Positions 11,324 to 21,974 of a stretch of DNA of 64,000 bases are shown here, piece after piece; positions within the stretch are counted from its first letter, which is position 1; each line of letters begins with the position of its first letter. The stretch covers positions 1 to 64,000 of the forward strand of contig JAZBQD010000091.1 of the NCBI GenBank assembly GCA_036583965.1. The letters run 5' to 3'. The DNA comes from Prunella strophiata (taxonomy: Eukaryota > Chordata > Aves > Passeriformes > Prunellidae). The position numbers and the translations under genes were made by a program. Below the pieces are notes generated by a model. It was given only the letters and a program-made list of their open reading frames with translations. It did not search any database and was not told the DNA's origin.

Positions 11324-11641
11324 TGTGATGGCTAACAGCTGACCTGAAAGCCTCACGGGCACAAGTAACCCTGACCTTAACTCGATCATCCTATACCTAT
11401 GATAGAAAGGAAACATCTTTGGGAGAGAGGGCACTGAGGCGGAGGGACTTGGCTGCAGAGAACGGACACCAGCCAATCCCTGACAAGCATGTACGCAGGT
11501 AGCTATTGGTCAGTAAACTAGGTGGCACCAAGAATTTAGCCAATCAGAGTCAACCATATAAAAGCAAGTGGTGAACAATAAAGTATTGCTATTGCCGCAT
11601 GAACCTTGGAGTGTCGTGTCGTGTCCATCTCAACTGCGACA
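11324..11641 (+). repeat. ERV-4 5' LTR
   Basis: 318 bp, TGTGATGG...TGCGACA. Promoter elements are clear: a CCAAT motif near 11540, TATAAAAG at 11557-11564, and the poly(A) signal AATAAA at 11577-11582. Nearly identical to 23980-24297, which suggests a fairly recent insertion. Confidence 0.96.
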
Positions 11642-11643
11642 AA

Positions 11644-11662
11644 TGGTGACCCCCGACATGAT
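11644..11662 (+). promoter_or_regulatory. ERV-4 primer binding site, tRNA-Trp type
   Basis: TGGTGACCCCCGACATGAT starts 2 bp after the LTR. It matches the avian alpharetrovirus tRNA-Trp primer site except for one extra C and one G to A change. Confidence 0.85.
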
Positions 11663-12380
11663 GGTGATAGCTTAGCCACATGGAGAGCAGGGAGATGGAG
11701 CCCAGTGGAGAGGTAGCCAGGAGAGCTGCCGGGGTAACATGTAGAGCTGTGAGAGTCCAGACCATTGTAAATAGAAAGTATCTGCTGGGGACATGGGGAC
11801 CTGAGTCCCTACAGAATAAAAAGCTGTAGTAAAGGTATGGACGCTCTTTTTATGTAAATGGGGGATAAAATATGACGAACAGGCTCTGTAAACCTTGCCG
11901 TTGTGGTGCAAGAGCCACAGACTGGACACAACTGTAGAAGCTGCTTTTAATGTTCAAACATGGGAGTGGGCTGGTGAATTGATATTGAGTCGGCCTCTCG
12001 AGCCAACAAAACGGCTAAAAATATGACGACGTGGCAGCAGGTCTTGGACATGTTAAAAATTATAAAAGCCGAGTGGAATGCAAAAGCAGTAGCAGAAGTG
12101 CCATGGGTGCTGCCCGCCAAAATATCCCAAAATGGCGGAGTGCCGGGGAAAACAGTTGCGGGAATAGGTGCCACATAGAGTTCGCAAGCAGAAAAGACGG
12201 CTGAGAAACCAGAAGGGGAGCGACTGTCTTCCGAGCCCCCTATCCCTGCAACACTGCCCTGCCCTCCTGGTGCTGCGAGTGACGATGCCATGCACAGAGC
12301 CACCAGTGCCTGGGGCCTTGGGACACTGTGAAAAAGCTTTTGTGTCTTGGAGGACTGTGTGTGAGGCGCTCATATTTTCA
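11663..12380 (+). pseudogene. gag: ERV-4 leader and gag remnant
   Basis: A leader is followed by a matrix-like frame with TTWQQVLDMLKIIKAEW near 12025-12075 and then a proline-rich stretch to about 12300, in the same order as ERV-6 gag. Stops are frequent. Capsid and nucleocapsid are missing; the sequence passes directly into the AT-rich module at about 12400. Confidence 0.6.
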
Positions 12381-12399
12381 CAAAATGACTGTTTATTAG

Positions 12400-12985
12400 G
12401 AAAATTCTATTTTAGCTGTGTGATTATAGTGTATTTATGGAATCAGATAGCATTAATACATAGAGTTTCTATGAAGTGATTTGGTTGTAAGATAATTATT
12501 TAATGTTACTTATGCGCATTCCTTTAGTTATAGTAATAAAAGTGTGCTTATAGGTATTTTAGGGAAACTCTCTCGGTCAAGGCTTAAGGCTCTGGCCAAG
12601 CCCTAGCCCTGGCTGACTGGGGATTATACTGTCAGACTCAGGTGTTTCTGCACTGAAAGAGTAATCAAGTCATTTTGGCTTGCTAACTTGATCTTACAAA
12701 AGCTGGGCCCCCTTTTTGAAGTAAACTTGGAAACCTTTCCCACAAACAGTTCTCCAGGTCCTTGCTGTAAAATGGGGCTCCCCAGCGATGGCAGACTCTG
12801 GGTGATGGTATTTAGGCAATTATAAATATTACCTTGCTGATTTTTGCTCAGTAGTGCTTGTTGTTTTATTAGCTGTATTGTTTTACTGTTCATAGTAAGA
12901 AAAGTGCATGTGATGTTAAACACTCTCCTGAATTTAATAGGTTGAAATATGTTCATGTTATAGTTGTTAAAACAAAAAAGAGGGA
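12400..12985 (+). other. AT-rich module in place of gag capsid (ERV-4)
   Basis: A non-coding AT-rich block ending in AAAACAAAAAAGAGGGAG (about 12969-12986), which looks like a polypurine tract. It resembles the ERV-1 module (about 9780-10290) and occupies the place where capsid, nucleocapsid and the dUTPase N-terminus would be in ERV-6. It may be a 3'-end segment moved here by recombination. Confidence 0.5.
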
Positions 12986-12989
12986 GTGC

Positions 12990-13420
12990 GGAGATGGTAT
13001 ATACCCCCCACGAAAACCTAATGTTGGGAGTTATAGATGCAGACTACACTGGACAAATATGTGCCATGGTATCAACACCTACTCCTCCTGCGACCATCCC
13101 AGCTAAAAGTCACATTGTTCAACTTATACCTTTTAAGTCTTGTGTCCCTAGAACAGATTCAAAGCTGCGAGGAGACCTAGGCTTAGGATCAATGGGAGAA
13201 CCGCAAGTATACTGGACTCAGGTCGTATCTGATGGTTTGTATTCTTACAATGCCTCAGGCAAATCCATCCCACACCAAAGTTAGTGGGATGATAGATATC
13301 AGAGCAGATGTTACTACCATATCTGCTAACACATGGCCTCAATCATGGCCCATCACGGCTGTAGGATCTGTTGTTGCTGGCCTCAGAGGTACCACATAAA
13401 GTTACTAAAGTAGTAAACCT
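12990..13420 (+). pseudogene. pro: ERV-4 dUTPase C-terminal part and protease
   Basis: The frame 12964-13284 begins in the module and enters dUTPase at LGVIDADYTGQ (about 13027), continuing to VQLIPFKSC, as in ERV-6 and ERV-8; the dUTPase N-terminus is missing. Protease follows with MIDIRADVTTI near 13290-13322, so the usual DTG is DIR here. Further stops follow. Confidence 0.75.
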
Positions 13421-13429
13421 GTCTTAGTT

Positions 13430-14584
13430 AAGAACCCAGAAGGACAGACAGACAGCCACGATCCGTCCCTTATGTTACTGCTGCGCCACTCAACCTATGG
13501 GGAAGGGATGTCTTGTCAGCATGGGGAGTTTGGGTAGGAACGGATTTTTAACGGGGGCCACTGTACTGAAGGGCATAAAGCATCTTACACTAGCTTTGAA
13601 GTGGCTCACTGAATGACCTGTGTGGGTTGATCAGTGGCCCCTTGAAAAAGAAAAACTAAATGCCCTTAAATTGTTAGTTCAAGAACAATTAAATCAAGGA
13701 TGTATTGAGCCATCAACAAGTCCATGGAACACTCCTGTGTTTGTGATTAAAAAGAAATCAGGTAAATGGAGGTTACTCCATGACTTAAGGACAATTAATG
13801 CAATTATGGAAAGTATGGGTGCTTTACAGCCTGGAATGCCATCCCCAACTATGATACCTGCCACCTGGGACATTTTGATTGTTGATTTTGTTTTTTTCAC
13901 TATTCCCTTACATCCTGATGACACCCCAAAGTTTGCATTTACAGTGCCCTCCATCAATCATGCAGCACCAGTCGAGTGTTATCAATGGAAAGTGCTGCCA
14001 CAGGGTATGAAAAATAGCCCTATAATTTGTCAATGGTATGTTGCACAGGCACTCTCAATTCCCAGGAGCATACTGTTGTTATTATATGGATGACATTTTA
14101 ATAGCAACCCCAACCAAAGAAGGCCTTTTACAGATTCAGCCAAAATTGATGCAGATACTGCAAGAGTTCAGGTAGCAAACGGCACCAGAAAAGGTGCAAC
14201 AAAACCCCCCAGGGAAATACTTAGGTGTTAAAATATTAGATCAAACAATACAGCCACAAACAATACAATTTTCAACCAAGGTCCAAACATTAAATTATGC
14301 ACAAAAACTTTTGGGTATTATTAATTGGGTACGACCCTATTTAGGGTTAACCACCCCACAATTATCACCCTTGTTAAATATTCTTGAGGGTGACCCTGAG
14401 TTAACTTCTCCAAGGAAATTAACTCCAGAAGCGAAAGCCGCACTTGAAACAGTAGAGTGGGCCATAACCAATGGACAAGTTTATCCGATATGGTCTGAAG
14501 TTTGTATTACAGTGTTTGTTGTTATTGTTGATTTACACCCTACAGGTATCATTGATCAATGGGACACTCAGTGGTCTGACCCGC
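13430..14584 (+). pseudogene. pol: ERV-4 reverse transcriptase, left part
   Basis: Open frame 13620-14093 holds [20 protein letters not shown], the catalytic-Asp strand (shortened by about two codons against ERV-6) and [17 protein letters not shown] is at 14083-14094 but one frame off, so a frameshift lies near 14065. Frame 14194-14584 covers thumb and connection up to DQWDTQWSDP, where ERV-5 is inserted. RT resumes near 21357. Confidence 0.88.
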
Positions 14585-15501
14585 TGTCACGATCCGCTCG
14601 TACAAGCGGGGTCGTGATAGTTCGTTTTACTGATCTCAGAGTGCAAAACAACACAGAGGGGATTTCAGTATCAATCAAAACAAATGCACCTTTATTGAAT
14701 GACCACAGCAAATGTGATAGTGGGATTAAAAGAGAGACAAAAAGAGAAAGGGGGAGAGAGAAAGAGGGGGTATAGCTACCAAATGCAGAGATGAAGACCT
14801 TGAGGTCTGGTCGAAGGATCTGCCTGTTACGTCGGGGAGATCTCAAAATCTTGGTTAACTCAGGGGTCTGTTATAGTCCTTTGTCGGGGGGTGGAACAGG
14901 TAAAAGACAATGAAGAATAAGTCCATTGAAATCGTTGAAGGGGAACAGATACAATGGAGAATAAGTCCATCGAGGGGGAACAGGTCATGTTCTCAAGAGC
15001 AAGAGCAATTGTCTTCTTGGTCCAACAACCACATCTGCAGGTACTTGCCGAACATCTCGCTTCGGTGAGGTCAGCTCTCCCCCCTCCGTGTCTTAGTCTT
15101 TGGGAGGGAGCTTCTATCTCCGTATAGGGGTCTCAGTCTCAAGTCCTTAGGAGGGGGTTTCAGTTCTCCGTCCATCATGGTGGTTGTGAAGCAGATGCGG
15201 GATTTTCTGTGAGGGACCCCCAAAGTTATCCCAGAAAGTCTATTTGACTGGAGGTGGGGAAATTCATGGGCCATTGTTGTGAAGCAGGGATTGTGAAGCA
15301 GGTACAAGCTTCAGGTACAGAACAAGCAGCTGATTGCCATTAGACTGCTCAAAGCCAGTGTACCATGGTGTGAGCAAACTGCACCTTCGAACACTTGGAG
15401 AGCATCCATCCTCAAGCAGGCCAGATCTCCAAGGGGGGTCCTTGGGGTCCTTGCGATGGTCATGAGGCAAAAATGAGGGAAACTTCAGACGGATTCTCAC
15501 A
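14585..15501 (-). repeat. ERV-5 3' LTR (antisense)
   Basis: 917 bp; TGTCACGATCC at the plus-strand left, ATTCTCACA at the right. Its reverse complement matches the plus-oriented LTR at 17981-18949. On the minus strand CAATAAAGGTGC (near 14692) is the poly(A) signal. Outer end fixed by ERV-4; inner end by alignment to the solo copy. Confidence 0.88.
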
Positions 15502-15789
15502 CCACTCCGTGACTCATGGCTGTCGTAAGGAGATTTTCTTCAGTAGGGTTCCACAGTGTCGTTGTGAAGTCTTCAGGACTCGTCAAATTGGTAGCATATC
15601 CCGGAAAACAGAGACGGTACAGACAGAGCTAAACAAATATTAATATTAATCAAACAATATTATTTCAAGTAATCAAAACAAATCAAAATAATTAAAAACA
15701 ATCAAATAAACAAATACAATCAGTAGCAATTGAAAGCAATTTCCACAAGATAACAAGAAAAAAAAATATTTCAAAACATACATTCTGAT
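15502..15789 (-). other. ERV-5 3' untranslated segment
   Basis: AT-rich sequence between the env stop and the LTR, with repeated AATCAAA-type words. A classical polypurine tract next to the LTR is not evident; GAGTCACGGAGTGG on the minus strand is the nearest purine-rich stretch. Confidence 0.5.
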
Positions 15790-17411
15790 TTATAATCGCC
15801 TTGTGTCAACAGCCTTGGGGACGTCCACAGTGGAGAAGACATTGGCCAGGTTGTATGCATTAATTATAGACCCCAATTTTGTTAACCGTTTCATCATTCT
15901 CCAATTCATAATGAATAAGATTACTGATAACACAAAACTAATCAAAACTAAAATCAAAAGGACAACAATGGGATGACACATATTGTTCAGGACACTTGTG
16001 GCAGTAGGTGACCACCCATAAAGAGTATACCACCACCTGTGTTTGGCATCTCTTCTTACTCTTTCTATGACATGGTGTATTTCTTTCACATTGTGATGAA
16101 CAGATACCAGGGTTTTCTGTCCATTTTTCTTGATCTTTTCCAAAATTTTGATTAAGTCCTGATGAAGTAACAACTGCTTTACCAAAGTAATGTTCATCTC
16201 AATGGGAGTAGGTAATAATTTGTGAATCAGGTGTGTAATTGGATTGTAAATGATGATGAGAGGTAACTGGAGCTTCATAAGAAAAATCACATCCTGCAAT
16301 TTTAGTAAAGATACAAGCACAAAAATTTGAGTGATTTTTAGTATCCAATACTACATTTTCTACAAATACAATATCACAAGTAGTTCTAAAGCATGCACAC
16401 CCATTGCCTATATGTACAAGGACTGTTTCAGAAGTCTCGTTAGGATGAATTTAAAAATTACCGATAGTTTGCTCTGTGTCCAGAGAAATGTCTTGAGCTA
16501 TAATTGCATTACTTTCACAGATGAACCCTTGTTGGTCTCAGACAATACAAGATTCTAAATTGACAGTTTGCCATTTCTTACCAATTTGACGAGCCCATTC
16601 TCTATGTTCAGAAGGATAGAGAATAGCTCCATCATGATTCAGCCCTAATGCAATGATAGGAAATATTCAAATGCACTGAGGAATTGCGTATAGTTAACAC
16701 AAAAGCTGTGGCTGTGTTTGTAATGGGGTTATGTGTAAAATTCACCAAGTTCCACCAGGATTGGAATTCTCTTTCAAAATCAGTGGCACTGTCCCAAATT
16801 ATTTTCCAAATTTCAGTAGGAAAAGTGCCTTCTTCACCTCCTCTTATAATTGAGGCAGCAACTGACTGCATCCACAATTGTGCCTGGATACAGCTGAGAG
16901 CCAAAGAAACGTTGTTTTGTGTAGCACCCAGTGCATCAATTACCAATTTGTGATCATTTACATTTACTTTTTCCCAATTTGGTAAAATGTTTGATAGCAG
17001 CCACTGATGTGTTCCCAAAGCCAATAAAGATGACTGCAGTGGTTGTTGTAATTTGGTCAAATCTTTAGTTGTGGTAGCCAATTTATTCATTAGTACTTCT
17101 GAATCGATTCTATTTAGAATTCCCAATCCTGTTCCCACAACACCGGTTATGTCTCTTAGCGTCCATTTTTAAAAATAATTTAGTTTTCACAGCCAGGTCA
17201 TCCAGTCCTCAAAGGAAGTCTTCAAAATAGGTGAACAGGCTGGCTGAATTTCTGAGACATTGTTTTGCATCAGCAATTTGACTAGTTTAAGAGACCATGC
17301 CAGATTAAGCAATATTTGTTGTTGACCAGTTTTCCTGATTATATATGGTCCAATTTCAAAAATTTTTGGGCTAAGCATAACCGATGGTTGGGTTGGAGTG
17401 GTGGTGGTAGA

Positions 17412-17735
17412 AGGTTGGGCTATAGTATTTATTATAAACTTGAAAGAAAGGCCTTCAGTATTTTTGGACCAAAGACAAACCACTTCTGCAGTTTGTGCTA
17501 ATGTAAAGTTGTGCCAACAATCTTGTACGCATGGGTGGGTACAAACTTTTTCCTGCTTTCTTGCTTGATTTGTCAAAACACTGATTGAGGTTGCCTTACT
17601 GTAGGTAATCCCGTTAACCATTCGGCATCCTATACTAATTTTATCCCCCACTACCCCTTGAAGCTGCCAGGTTTTTTGTTTTTCCCATTCCTGCCTAGTG
17701 TATATCTGATTTTCATGCATAACAATGGTTGATAG
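17412..17735 (-). repeat. ERV-5 env surface domain, copy 2
   Basis: About 108 residues with an (S)TIVMHENQIY start, CRMVNG, KATSISV, DCWHNFTLA and GLSFKFIINTI. The same landmarks occur in the same order in copy 1. It lacks a central part of about 50 residues containing several cysteines that copy 1 has. Confidence 0.8.
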
Positions 17736-17813
17736 GCTTAAATCCTTTACATTTCCCATGGAGCCGGTATATTGAACAAAAGCCTGAGACCAAGGCCATT
17801 CAGTACTAAGGGC

Positions 17814-17927
17814 GCTCTCAGTCCCTTCTACCAATTGGGGTGCGACTACTGTACTCAATGTGAGCTTTGTGCTCTCAATCCCTTCTACCCACCGGGATGT
17901 AACTACTGTATTCAGCATGGGGTTTGG
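17814..17927 (-). repeat. 57-bp in-frame tandem repeat in ERV-5 env linker
   Basis: Two adjacent copies starting at 17814 and 17871 (both GCTCTCA-TCCCTTCTACC on the plus strand). 57 bp is 19 codons, so the frame is kept. It lies in the linker between the two surface-domain copies. Confidence 0.85.
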
Positions 17928-17980
17928 TATAGTGTTTATCTTAAATTTGTAAACTAAACCTTTTAAACCTAATGGGTCGG

Positions 17981-18949
17981 TGTAAGACTCTGTCCCAAAG
18001 TTTCCCTCATCTGCCTCATGATCGTCATGAAAGGACAGAAACTGGGACCACCGAAAAGACCCTAGTTGGAACTCTGGCTTTGCTTGAGATGGTTGCTTGC
18101 CAAGAATCCTGAGGCCTGAGCAGAACTTCTGGCCTGCCAAGCTATTGTTTTCAGGTGTGTTTGCTGTCTTGGAACACTGGAGAGGAGAAGGGGCACTTTG
18201 CCCTTCTTCGCCTGCACCAGTTTTTCGCAACAATAGCCCTGGAATCTCCCCACCTCTCGGCTTGGCTGGACTTTTCTGGGGTGATCTGTGGTGGTCCCCA
18301 CGGAAGACCCTTCATCTGTTTCACAACCACCGTGACTGATGGACTGAGATGGGAGAAGCCTCTCCCTCAAGGACTGAGACATGAAACCCCTATATGGAGG
18401 AGCCCCACCTCCTCCCAAGAACTGAGACTGAAACCCCTAGCACGGGGGAGGTGTGTGGGGGAAGGCGAGCTGATGTTTGCTTGCAGGTGTGACCATTGGA
18501 CCAAGAAGACAATGGTTCTCGCTTACTGCTGAGAACATGGACTGTTCGTACCGTCCTCGTACCCTTACGCCTTCTTTCCCTCCTGCAATTACCATAGACT
18601 ATTGCATCTGATTTGATTTCAAGACCTGTCCCCCTCCCCCACCAAAAAGGACTATTATAGAACCCTGAGTTGACCAGAGATTTTGAGATGTCCCCGACGC
18701 AACAGACAGAATCTTCGACTGGACTCTCGAGGACTTTGTCTCTACGTTTGGTAGCTATACCCCCCCTTTTTCTCCCTCTGTCTTTCTCTATCTCTCTCTC
18801 TTAATCTCTCTATCACTTTTACTGTGGTTATTCAATAAAGGTGCACTTGCTTTGATTAATACTGAAATCCCCACTGTGTTGTTTTTTGCACTCTGAGATC
18901 AGTAAAACGAACCATCACAACACCCCGCTCTGCAAGCAGGATCGTGACA
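17981..18949 (+). repeat. Plus-oriented solo LTR inside ERV-5 env
   Basis: 969 bp, TGTAAGACTC...GATCGTGACA, flanked by GTCGG (17976-17980) and GTTGG (18950-18954), a 5-bp duplication with one C/T change. Same family as the ERV-5 LTR but opposite orientation. Poly(A) signal CAATAAAG at about 18833-18840. The env frame is the same on both sides, confirming a simple insertion. Confidence 0.9.
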
Positions 18950-18954
18950 GTTGG

Positions 18955-19390
18955 TCAAGTTATTTTGCCAACGGCATGTCACATAAGTCAGTTTAGCTAA
19001 AGTAAAATTATGCCAGCAATCAATTGGTTCATTTTTACAATCCTTTGTAATTGCAACATTGTTAGTTCTGGGACCTAAAGTGTAGTTACCATCATACTCC
19101 TGGCAGCAACACAGAGTAAGGGGAATTTGTTTGGCACACTCCCACTTCATTGTAGGACACAGTTTTGCTGAAGGGATATTAAAATAATTTTTCCCACCCG
19201 GTTCCATAAAATCTCTGGCAATTGTAATGGAGGAGGCTTTCTCATGGAGAGATCCTTCTACTTTTCTGCATGCTACCACAATCGACACGCCAATTGTTAC
19301 AGTTAGAGCTCTAGTCCAATCCTTCTGATCCCATCCCCACTCACTTGAACGATATATTTCAGAGTCATGCAGCACTATAGTCACTCAGTT
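18955..19390 (-). repeat. ERV-5 env surface domain, copy 1 (main part)
   Basis: Landmarks in order: TIVLHDSEIY, CRKVEG, KASSITIA, a cysteine-rich insert with LCCCQEYDGNYT, DCWHNFTLA and TCRW. The end of the domain (GLVYKFKINTI) lies beyond the solo LTR at about 17970-17915. Compare copy 2 at 17412-17735. Confidence 0.8.
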
Positions 19391-19569
19391 CAGGTGGCAA
19401 CACTTGGGATATGATCCTAGAATATTAGTGTGATGGATGGTAGCTCCAGACCACGACCAATCAGCAGGATTCAGTCCATGGAGTTGTGGTAGGATGCAGA
19501 AAAGTATCACCAGTTTTATCATGGTTCAGATGATCCTCATGTCCCTCAGGGTTCTTCTGTAAAAGTAAA

Positions 19570-20480
19570 AACAACAGAAATCCTGCCACTAAGAGGCAGA
19601 AAAAAGTTAGAATGATGGGATTATCCACCATGTATTTATCCGATGCTCTTTCCCTAGAGCATCAGAGGCTACCCATGCATATTTATTCAGAGAGGTTTTC
19701 AGCACTAGTGGTACTTCCTCTACAGTAGGGAGGTCCACTAGAACAGGTTGCCCAGGGTAATGTGCAGGATTCTTAGGATCATCAGGTCCCCATAGTGAGG
19801 GAATAATGCTTGGAGCTGTCGGGCAAAAGGCAGTGATTTTGGGACACCCAATTACTCCCCACCTACCATTTACTCCTTTAACAGCTTCCCATAACCGAAC
19901 AGTCCCAATTTCCCTCCTGTGGTTTCAAAAGTCGTTTCAAGGGACTACTGGTCCTTTCCAAGATCCCGTTGGCTTGGGGGTAGTAAGGGGTGTGAAAAGT
20001 CCATTTAATTCTTTCATCTTTTGCCTAATCCTGTACAACTCTATCAGTGAAGTGGGACCCATTGTCAGATTGAATTTCCTGTGGCTTTGGAAAAGTTCCA
20101 AACTACCCTTGCAAAGCTTTAACAGTATTATCACCTGTAGCTCTTTTAAAAGCATCAGCTTGAACTAAACCCGAAACAATTTCTACTCCTACTGGTACAA
20201 AGTGTTTACCTCCTGACTTCTTAAAGGGGCTGATATAATCTACCTGCCATGCATCCCATAAGCCTTTACCCTTTCTTAAATGCAGAGGGTCATCTTCCAA
20301 AGGGTGTCTTTCTAGTCACTTGCGACATTGTTCACAGACTGATATGCATGTGTTACACATTTCCCTGGTAACTGGCCAATCACGAGCATGAGCCTCCTTA
20401 TACAAATCTTTTGCGCCTGTGTGCTGTCTTTTTACATGCAGCCATTCTACTAGTTGATCCCAGTCTTCTGTAATTTGCTC
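19570..20480 (-). pseudogene. pol: ERV-5 integrase
   Basis: Minus strand: a zinc region with HTGAKDLYKEAH and CNTCISVCEQC (about 20430-20320), then core sequence with WQVDYI (first Asp) and IQSDNG-type sequence in broken frames (20300-19900). The C-terminal domain (about 19880-19620) has GPDDPKNPAHYPGQPVLVD and KYAWVASDALGKEHR. Resembles class III (ERVL/spuma-like) integrase; several stops. Confidence 0.72.
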
Positions 20481-21356
20481 CTTTTTCAGGGGGCTAAGTT
20501 GCGCTAGCTCATCAGCTTTATTGTTCCACTCTCCTGCTGGATTTCCATCTGTTTGGTGAGATGCTACCCAACCAACAGCAAAATTTCCTTGACTAGCAAT
20601 ACTTAAAATTTCTTGCCACTTTTCCTTTTGCCACACTGGAATTCTGTTAACTTCCCAATCATTTTGTTGCCAAAAAGAAAGCCATTCAGTGCAACCTTTG
20701 TACACTGCATAAGAGTCAGTGTAGATACAGACAAGAGAGGTATTCTGTGCCTCACATTGGAACACACTCCAAACTGCTATCAGTTCTCCAACCTGAGTGC
20801 TGCCTTCTCCTTCAGTAATGATTTGTCTCACCAGAGGAAATGTGAAGAGCTGTGGCCCTGTATCTCCAGACCTTCCCCTCCCGCTTAGCAGAGGCATGAG
20901 TGAACCAAGAATTTGCAGATTGTTCTGCAGACAAAGGAGGGGCTATTTTAATCACAGAGGCAGGTTTATCTTGGCTGTTATCCAAGCTCTCAGTTTCTTG
21001 GATTGCTAAGTTTTTTACATCTTCTGTGATTGAGAAGATGTTACAGCAATGTTGTTCAATCTGAGCATACCATTTTCTAACTGAGGCCCTCTGGGCCACC
21101 CCGTCAGGTGGAGGGTTCCCGTTAGCAACAATTTCAATAACTTTGAAAGGGCCTCTCATTACTATTGGTTGTTGTTGCGCAATTTTTTCCACTTCTATGA
21201 GAGCTAAACTAACCACAAACAACCCCTTTTCCCAGGTAGTGTATCTTTTTCCAGCATCTTTGAAACCATGGGAATAAAAACCAACAGGCCTCGTCAGACC
21301 CTCAGGACCCCGCTGCCATATGTGTACTGATAGCCCTGAGGAGGTAAATCCCCATT
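20400..21356 (-). pseudogene. pol: ERV-5 RT connection and RNase H
   Basis: Frames 21360-20812 and 20897-20316 overlap, so a frameshift lies near 20850. Connection has IWQRGPEGLTRPVGFYSHGF, matching the corresponding part of ERV-9 (near 50250). RNase H has GELIAVW (Glu), YTDSYAVYKG (Asp) and VASHQTDGNPAGEWNNKAD (His and last Asp). The polymerase domain is missing. Confidence 0.8.
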
Positions 21357-21960
21357 CCACACATTTTGGAGTGGATCTTTTTGCCCCATCAACTTAAAAA
21401 GAGAGCACCTAGTATTTTTGAGTTAACTGCACAATTAATTATTAAATGCTGTCAAAGGTGTTTACAGCTGAATGCTAAAGATCCCTCAAAAATTATTATA
21501 CCAGTACAAGAATATTTTGAAGTGGTGCTTTGCAAATAGCACAGCACTGCAAAGTGCTTTACAAAACTTTACCAGGCAAATTACCTATCACTTACCTAGT
21601 CACAACATGTTGCAATTAAGTGAGACCACTGCGTTGTCTCTGAAACCACTAAACCATCACATACCCATGAAAGGTCTCATGGTTTTTACTGATGGGTCTG
21701 GGAAAACAGGAAAAGCCATTGTGACCTGGAAAGATGACAATGAATGGCAAACACTAGAGCGTCGCGATAATGTATCACCTCAGCTACTTGAATTACATGC
21801 TGTAGCCATGGCTTTTCAATGTTTTCCTCATGTTCCTTTAAATATTGTAACTGATTCTGCTTATGTTGCAGACATCCCACAATGATTGGACTGAGCACTG
21901 TTAAAAGAAATTGATCATGCTGCACTATTTGAATTGCTAAAAACTTTGTGGCATACAATC
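21357..21960 (+). pseudogene. pol: ERV-4 RT connection and RNase H
   Basis: RT continues after ERV-5 with HILEWIFLPHQ, the same words as ERV-6 near 58365. The open frame 21472-21885 contains RNase H: FTDGSGKTGKA, LELHAVAMAF and VTDSAYV. A stop at 21883 and a frameshift follow. The domain runs on to about 21974, where a solo LTR is inserted. Confidence 0.85.
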
Positions 21961-21974
21961 CAAGGCAGAACGTC

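Larger units (their letters stand above)
15790..19522 (-). pseudogene. env: ERV-5 env with duplicated surface domain, split by solo LTR
   Basis: A start codon at 19522 opens a signal peptide (MIKLVILFCILPQLHG). One TGA near 19385 precedes a frame to 18950, where the solo LTR interrupts; after the LTR and one target copy the same frame continues at 17975. A surface domain occurs twice (19390 to 17915, and 17735 to 17412). A glycine-rich fusion-peptide-like segment (VGTGLGILNRID, near 17138-17105) opens TM. Frames 17138-16632 and 16320-15790 make up TM, with a frameshifted gap between; the membrane anchor is near 15970-15880 (VVLLILVLISFVLSVILFI). I cannot name the env family. Confidence 0.8.
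14585..21356 (-). mobile_element. ERV-5: minus-strand provirus, 5'-truncated, one LTR
   Basis: Reading on the minus strand: RT connection and RNase H from 21356, integrase, env from 19522, a short 3' region and the 3' LTR (15501-14585). The 5' LTR, gag, protease and most of RT are absent, yet ERV-4 RT resumes almost without loss at 21357. Pol resembles the class III-like ERV-9. A candidate duplication is weak (CCGC before 14585, CCAC near 21353-21356). Env is further split by a solo LTR at 17981-18949. Confidence 0.82.

Noticed and set aside
12964..13284. Complete dUTPase gene starting at the ATG 12964
   Set aside because: The first 20 or so codons come from the AT-rich module; the dUTPase N-terminus is missing.
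14585..18949. Treating 14585-15501 and 17981-18949 as the two LTRs of one provirus
   Set aside because: They are in opposite orientation, and the env frame continues across 17981-18949 with its own 5-bp duplication, so the second is a separate solo insertion.
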